Shown piece by piece: positions 5,504 through 9,432 of a stretch of DNA of 9,432 bases. Every line of letters starts with the position of its first letter. The stretch's first letter is position 1. The DNA comes from Gammaproteobacteria bacterium (GTDB lineage Bacteria; Pseudomonadota; Gammaproteobacteria; UBA6429; Thiohalophilaceae). Location: assembly GCA_013152045.1 (NCBI GenBank), contig JAADGZ010000104.1, forward strand, positions 1 to 9,432, read 5' to 3'. The notes below the pieces were generated by a model. The model searched no databases, had not been told where the DNA came from, and worked only from the letters and a program-made list of their open reading frames with translations. Made by a program: the position numbers and the translations under genes.

Positions 5504-7009
5504 GTGCAATCTGATAAAAATAGGCTGAAGTCGGCGGAAGACTTATTGCCAGAAACGGACTCAGTTACTTCTGGGCCAGCGTTGTCCATGCAGGCTCAAT
5601 CCTTGTTGGGTTTGCTGGACGAATTGAAAGGTACCGGTTCGGGATCTGTTCTTTATTCTCAACTTGAACGCATTCTGCGGGAAAACGAGCAGGACTTTGA
5701 CGAGCGCGAGCAGCTTTATCGTTATTGGCTGCGGCTTTTTCTGGGTGGTTATATTCGGCACCTCAAGCCGGGTTCATCCATGCATATTCATGCCAAACTG
5801 ATTTATAAACAGTTACAGCTGCCACTGACCACGACGACCCTCAAGGGCCTGCGCAAGCATATGAATATGTTCAGTATGCACTTGGCGCGTTTGGATATGC
5901 TGGATGAATCGGTGCTGAAAAATACACTGGAGCCGGTGTTAAGTTATTATGCTAGCGACGAAGTTTTTGATAGCACGGTTCAAAATAGCGATTTAATCAG
6001 CCGCGAGCAAACAACTGCATTGGAGCCGGAACCTGGTTTTAATGAGAAAACCGATTCGGTCAGAGCGCAAAAAAGAGCTTTGGAAGGAATGATCGATGAT
6101 CTGTTGCCGGATGAAGGCCGGGGTACAGAAGAACGATTAACTTCAACCTATCGTCAGTATCTTAGTAGCCAGTATCGAGATACGGAAAAAGTTCAGTCGA
6201 TGCTGAGCAAGCATATCAACGAAACCATCGAACAGAATCAGAAGTTTGGAGATATGCTACATGTGGTTCGTCAGGGGCTGGATGAAGCTGAGTCCATTAA
6301 TGAAATTGATGTTTTACGTCAGTGCCTGATCGAGGACATTGATTCACTCAGTGAGTCGCATGATTCCATGGCTGAGAAACTTGCGGAAACCAAGGATTAT
6401 CTGAAGATGATTGAGGTAGACAGTCGCAAGCTTAGTGATGAACTGGCGCGAGTGCGTCTGCTTAGTATGACCGATGAGCTGACGGAGCTACCCAATCGAC
6501 GCGCTTTTCTGCGCCGACTAGATGATGAAATGAGTCGCACCAAACGTTATGGCGCCGATCTAGCCCTGGTGATCATCGATCTGGATCATTTCAAAACTAT
6601 TAATGACAAATACGGCCATGCTGTGGGTGATGCGGTATTGTGTAGCTATGCCGAGGATATTCTTACCACTTTTCGTCATCATGACATGGTGGCGCGCTAT
6701 GGTGGTGAGGAGTTTGCCGTATTGTTACCGAATACCGATGAGCAGGGTGCCATGGCTGCATTGCACAAGGTGCGCCGTCAGGCAGCCAGCCAGTTTTGTG
6801 GTTCCAATGGCAACAAGATACAGGCACCGACGTTCTCAGCAGGACTGGCGTTGTTCATTCCCGGCGAATCAGCTAGCGGATTTATTCAACGTGCTGATGA
6901 TGCGCTTTATACGGCTAAACGTCTTGGTCGTAACCGTATCGAAGTTAGCCATAGCAGCGGAAATATTATAGCCAATGAGCATGAAGAGGAAGCCAGCGAT
7001 ATTGTCTGA
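5504..7009 (+). CDS. GGDEF diguanylate cyclase with I-site and helical N-terminal region
   Basis: The 501-residue protein should make c-di-GMP from two GTP in the cytosol; no membrane segment is seen. The GGDEF domain starts with LSMTDELTELPNRR (about 320) and has the metal aspartates in DLDHF (D359, D361), NDKYGH, GGEEF at 400-404, and the inhibitory-site RxxD at R391-D394, exactly five residues before it. It is therefore probably active and product-inhibited. The first 150 or so residues are a helical region with GLRKHMNMF and LYRYWLRLF blocks that I do not recognise as a known sensor. Residues about 185-320 look like coiled coil, likely the dimerising signal helix. GTG 5504 is preferred for its G-rich Shine-Dalgarno; TTG 5486 adds six residues. 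The gene diverges from the small basic protein and converges on the DedA fusion, with 8 bases between stops and a shared hairpin. Confidence 0.92.
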   Translation: MQSDKNRLKSAEDLLPETDSVTSGPALSMQAQSLLGLLDELKGTGSGSVLYSQLERILRENEQDFDEREQLYRYWLRLFLGGYIRHLKPGSSMHIHAKLIYKQLQLPLTTTTLKGLRKHMNMFSMHLARLDMLDESVLKNTLEPVLSYYASDEVFDSTVQNSDLISREQTTALEPEPGFNEKTDSVRAQKRALEGMIDDLLPDEGRGTEERLTSTYRQYLSSQYRDTEKVQSMLSKHINETIEQNQKFGDMLHVVRQGLDEAESINEIDVLRQCLIEDIDSLSESHDSMAEKLAETKDYLKMIEVDSRKLSDELARVRLLSMTDELTELPNRRAFLRRLDDEMSRTKRYGADLALVIIDLDHFKTINDKYGHAVGDAVLCSYAEDILTTFRHHDMVARYGGEEFAVLLPNTDEQGAMAALHKVRRQAASQFCGSNGNKIQAPTFSAGLALFIPGESASGFIQRADDALYTAKRLGRNRIEVSHSSGNIIANEHEEEASDIV

Positions 7010-7032
7010 GCTATTTTTTATAGCGCAGACAA
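7002..7032. terminator. Shared hairpin across both stop codons of the convergent pair
   Basis: The left arm 7002-7014 and right arm 7020-7032 pair in 12 of 13 positions around a TTTTT loop, with one A-G mismatch. The TGA of the cyclase (7007-7009) is in the left arm and the TAA of the DedA fusion (7018-7020 on the minus strand) spans the loop and right arm. No T run follows on either strand, so it is not a classical intrinsic terminator. It more likely stabilises or bounds both 3' ends, or works with Rho or head-on transcription. Confidence 0.5.
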
Positions 7033-8988
7033 CAGCAACACAGTGCTATCTCCGTTGCCAGTGTGGGTTTGTGCTCGGTGTTTGATGCTTGTTTGGTAAT
7101 GTTTTTTTAAATTTTCCAGTTGCGGCAGCTTGAAGTTCTTTTCGGTTTGCAGGTAACGAATCCCAAAATATTTAACGGGTTCAAGTCTGGAAATGTTGCC
7201 CAGCCACAGTGGCGTATTTTTATTCTCCGCATTGGTAATCTGAAAGGCAGTAGGCCATAGACGAACGATCAGAATACGTTTTTCGCTATCAATATATTTC
7301 ATCATCGCCAGCGTTTCATAACGACCTTCATGTACATGGGGTGGTATGGGTAATTGAGTGATCGCGGCGTCACTTTTCAGCCAGTTAAGATAGCGGCTCG
7401 GTTCCCTTACCACTAACTGCCAGCCCTGGCGGGTTAACTGCTGTTGAATATGAGTAAGCGAATCTGCCCACTGCAGGTTCATAGGAAAGCGATATTGATT
7501 ACGCAGATCGTGGCGGTAACTGGGTAGTATTTGCCAGCCGTGTTTGAGCCAGTCTTCTTTTTTTATTTGCACATAATGTTGTTTTACTGCTGCGGGTTGG
7601 GGGCTTGAGGACGGCCAGTGGACAACAGGATAAAGACTGAGAACAGGCAACAGTATGAAGAGCAGTTTATAAGTGGGAGACTCATACTTGCGTGTCAGGC
7701 TATGGCGGCGATAGGCAATGCCCAGTGCCGAGACCCAGATGATACTCAGTGATAGTTCGGCAAACAGCTGAAACAGGTTTATTTGTCCGAGATAAAAACG
7801 GGCAAACATCAATAGCATAATCAAGGATGCACCGCTGGCATAAAAACGCATGCGCCAGCGAGTGTTGATATCTCGGGCCAGGGCAATGAGCAAAAAACCA
7901 TACAGAGATAGTGTCAGAATGGCACTTGGTGAAAACAATCGGCTTGGGCCAATGGGCAGCAGGATCAGCAGCAAGGGGAAAACAGGCACGGCCAGAAGAT
8001 GTCCAATCAGCAGTTTATGCTGGTGGCGCTGATTTAGTAATAACCAGAGCAGGGTTATAGCAGCAGACAAGAGCGCGGGGCGGGGTTCAGCCAGTCCTGC
8101 CAGTGCCGACATGATCATTGCAAAAGGTGGGTTGTGCAACTCAAGCATAGCGTTTTGGATAAGCAGGCTGATATTGCTGAGTAGTGGCACATGGACGGCT
8201 TCGTAGAGAAAAACAAGCAGGCCGCTACTGCTGACTAATAACAGGGCCAGCAGACTGAGTCCACGGACTTCACGATGATCGGGGTTAACGATAGCCGCGG
8301 ATATTTCACCGGCGAGTGGATGCCGTTGGCTCCAGAGCAGCAGGCGATAGAACAGCCGATCCGTATAGGGTACCAGCCAGAGAAAAAATTGACGCAGAAC
8401 AAAGACTACAAACCAGATAGTCGCGGTTACCAGGGCGAGCAGAAGCAGGAAGCGGCCGGCAAACTCAGAGGCCAAGTTGACAGATAGGCCGAACAGGTAG
8501 CCGGGTAGTAGATACAGCGGTGCCCAAATGCAGGCTGATATGATATTGATCAGCAAGAAACGGGAGCGAGGCATGCCTAGCATACCGGCAATGGCTGGCA
8601 CGATTGGCCGCAGGGGACCAACGAAGCGTCCCAGCATGACGCTTTTACCGCCGTGACGATGAAAAAAATCTTCCCCCCGCTCCATGAGTGCGGGATATGC
8701 TGAAAACGGCCAGCGTGTTTTTAGGCTTTGTTTGTAATGTTTGCCCAGCCAGTAACTGAGGCTGTCGCCGGCAATCGCACCCAGGATGGCTGCGATTACA
8801 GCCGCCCCGGCGGGTAAGGCCCCCAGAGCGATCAATGCACCGAAGCCGACCATGAAGGCGGCACCGGGCAGGATTAGGCCGATGATGATCAGCGACTCGG
8901 AAAAAGCCACCAGAAAAACAAACAGCAGCGCCAGCAGCGGGTGCTGTTGCAACCATATCAAAAGCTCATTCAGACTGTTGGCAAACAT
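7018..8988 (-). CDS. DedA domain / degenerate PAP2 / LssY C-terminal fusion membrane protein
   Basis: The 656-residue protein has three parts. Residues 1-200 are a DedA (SNARE-associated, VTT-like) domain with E31, LPGA (40-43), GD (74-75), and GRFVGPLRP (120-128) carrying R121 and R127; DedA proteins act in phospholipid scrambling or flipping and proton-dependent envelope homeostasis. Residues about 235-440 are a set of membrane helices in the position of the PAP2 phosphatase of LssY-type proteins, but the catalytic motifs are lost: FSPSAIL (352-358) replaces FPSGHA, ARFYLGQI (396-403) replaces SRxYLGxH with H to I403 and D to Q407, and KX6RP is absent. Residues about 480-630 are a soluble LssY C-terminal domain (DWLKHGW, FPMNLQWAD). 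Length fits the family. The start ATG 8988 has a weak AGG 10 bases upstream. hemL ends 39 bases upstream on the same strand, so co-transcription is possible. Confidence 0.88.
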   Translation of the reverse strand: MFANSLNELLIWLQQHPLLALLFVFLVAFSESLIIIGLILPGAAFMVGFGALIALGALPAGAAVIAAILGAIAGDSLSYWLGKHYKQSLKTRWPFSAYPALMERGEDFFHRHGGKSVMLGRFVGPLRPIVPAIAGMLGMPRSRFLLINIISACIWAPLYLLPGYLFGLSVNLASEFAGRFLLLLALVTATIWFVVFVLRQFFLWLVPYTDRLFYRLLLWSQRHPLAGEISAAIVNPDHREVRGLSLLALLLVSSSGLLVFLYEAVHVPLLSNISLLIQNAMLELHNPPFAMIMSALAGLAEPRPALLSAAITLLWLLLNQRHQHKLLIGHLLAVPVFPLLLILLPIGPSRLFSPSAILTLSLYGFLLIALARDINTRWRMRFYASGASLIMLLMFARFYLGQINLFQLFAELSLSIIWVSALGIAYRRHSLTRKYESPTYKLLFILLPVLSLYPVVHWPSSSPQPAAVKQHYVQIKKEDWLKHGWQILPSYRHDLRNQYRFPMNLQWADSLTHIQQQLTRQGWQLVVREPSRYLNWLKSDAAITQLPIPPHVHEGRYETLAMMKYIDSEKRILIVRLWPTAFQITNAENKNTPLWLGNISRLEPVKYFGIRYLQTEKNFKLPQLENLKKHYQTSIKHRAQTHTGNGDSTVLLLSAL

Positions 8989-9027
8989 GCTGTTTCAGCC
9001 TGTCTGGTTTTCTCTGCCGCGAGTTGC

Positions 9028-9432
9028 TTAAAGCGTTTTGAATACGGCTTCGGCCGCTTGCAGGGTGCGCGCCAGATCTTCATCGCTGTGTGCACTGGAA
9101 ACAAAACCTGTTTCATAAGATGACGGTGCCATATAGATACCCTGTTCCAGCATGCCGTGATAGAAGCGTTTAAAACGCTCAGCATCGCAGGCGCAGACCT
9201 GTTCAAAAAGATTGACCGAGGCTTCTTCGGTAAAGAAAAAGCCGAACATGGCTCCCACCTGGTTGGTGCTCAGAGGAATGCCGCAGCTTTGTGCTCGTTC
9301 GCGCAAGCCGTCGCTCAGCTGACGGGTTTTTTCCGTCAGCGCAGCGAAAAAGCCGGGTTTGGATATCAATTCAAGATTTTTCAGCCCGGCGGCCATCGCG
9401 ACCGGATTGCCGGACAGGGTACCGGCCTGATA
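9028..9432 (-). CDS. hemL: Glutamate-1-semialdehyde 2,1-aminomutase (3' part)
   Basis: The frame is open to the window edge, and the visible 134 residues are the C-terminal third of HemL, the PLP enzyme that turns glutamate-1-semialdehyde into 5-aminolevulinate in the C5 tetrapyrrole pathway in the cytosol. Recognised blocks are YQAGTLSGNPVAMAAG at the edge, VGAMFGFFFTEE, ACDAERFKRFYHGMLEQG, and IYMAPSSYETGFVSSAHS, all matching E. coli HemL closely as I remember it. The PLP-binding lysine (GKIIGGG region) lies just outside the window. No frameshift is visible. It is followed after 39 bases, without an obvious terminator, by the DedA fusion gene on the same strand. Confidence 0.96.
   Translation of the reverse strand, partial: YQAGTLSGNPVAMAAGLKNLELISKPGFFAALTEKTRQLSDGLRERAQSCGIPLSTNQVGAMFGFFFTEEASVNLFEQVCACDAERFKRFYHGMLEQGIYMAPSSYETGFVSSAHSDEDLARTLQAAEAVFKTL

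Noticed and set aside
6603..6971. Plus-strand 122-codon ORF within the GGDEF domain
   Set aside because: It lies in another frame of a strongly conserved domain and gives a Cys/Arg/Trp-rich translation with no family resemblance.
8645..8956. Minus-strand ORF of 103 codons inside the DedA fusion gene
   Set aside because: It is an alternative frame within the conserved DedA domain; the low-complexity Arg/Gly/Ala content is typical of a shadow ORF.

Overview
The window looks like ordinary chromosomal DNA of a gammaproteobacterium with moderate GC. The best evidence is the YheS-type ABC-F protein, the HemL C-terminus, the LssY-type DedA fusion (a family I know from Legionella and relatives) and the NnrS gene with an FNR-type box. 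I could not name a genus from the sequence. I see no tRNA, rRNA, CRISPR array, insertion sequence, integrase or phage gene.

Layout, plus strand first: the 3' part of a yheS-like ABC-F gene (1-761); a membrane-anchored M48 metalloprotease (851-1720) followed by a small hairpin terminator; an nnrS-like gene (1924-3114) with a perfect FNR/ANR/DNR-type palindrome 66 bases before its start; and a degenerate-GGDEF/intact-EAL protein (3314-4672), probably a c-di-GMP phosphodiesterase. On the minus strand, a small arginine-rich protein (4662-5006) overlaps the tail of the EAL gene by 11 bases. A 480-base AT-rich divergent region follows. It holds inverted repeats, a good sigma70-like promoter and a 16-codon ORF ending in amber, in frame with the next gene. 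That gene (5504-7009, plus) is a diguanylate cyclase with intact GGEEF and I-site. It converges, with 8 bases between the stop codons, on a minus-strand DedA/PAP2-like/LssY fusion (7018-8988). The hemL 3' part (9028-9432, minus) lies just upstream of the fusion gene and may be co-transcribed with it.

How the genes may work together: the central region carries an enzyme that makes c-di-GMP and one that degrades it, separated by a small unknown basic protein on the opposite strand. This could be a local signalling group, but they are not one operon and a functional link is only inferred. The nnrS gene is likely switched on under low oxygen or nitric oxide. The remaining genes (ribosome-associated ABC-F, envelope protease, lipid/membrane DedA fusion, tetrapyrrole synthesis) are housekeeping or envelope functions.

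The points most worth a second look are the FNR box that also settles the nnrS start, the loss of all PAP2 phosphatase motifs in the DedA fusion, a 12-of-13-pair hairpin that spans both stop codons of the convergent pair at 7002-7032, and the amber-terminated leader plus G8 tract at the start of the diguanylate cyclase. I did not find convincing evidence for a wholly new system.
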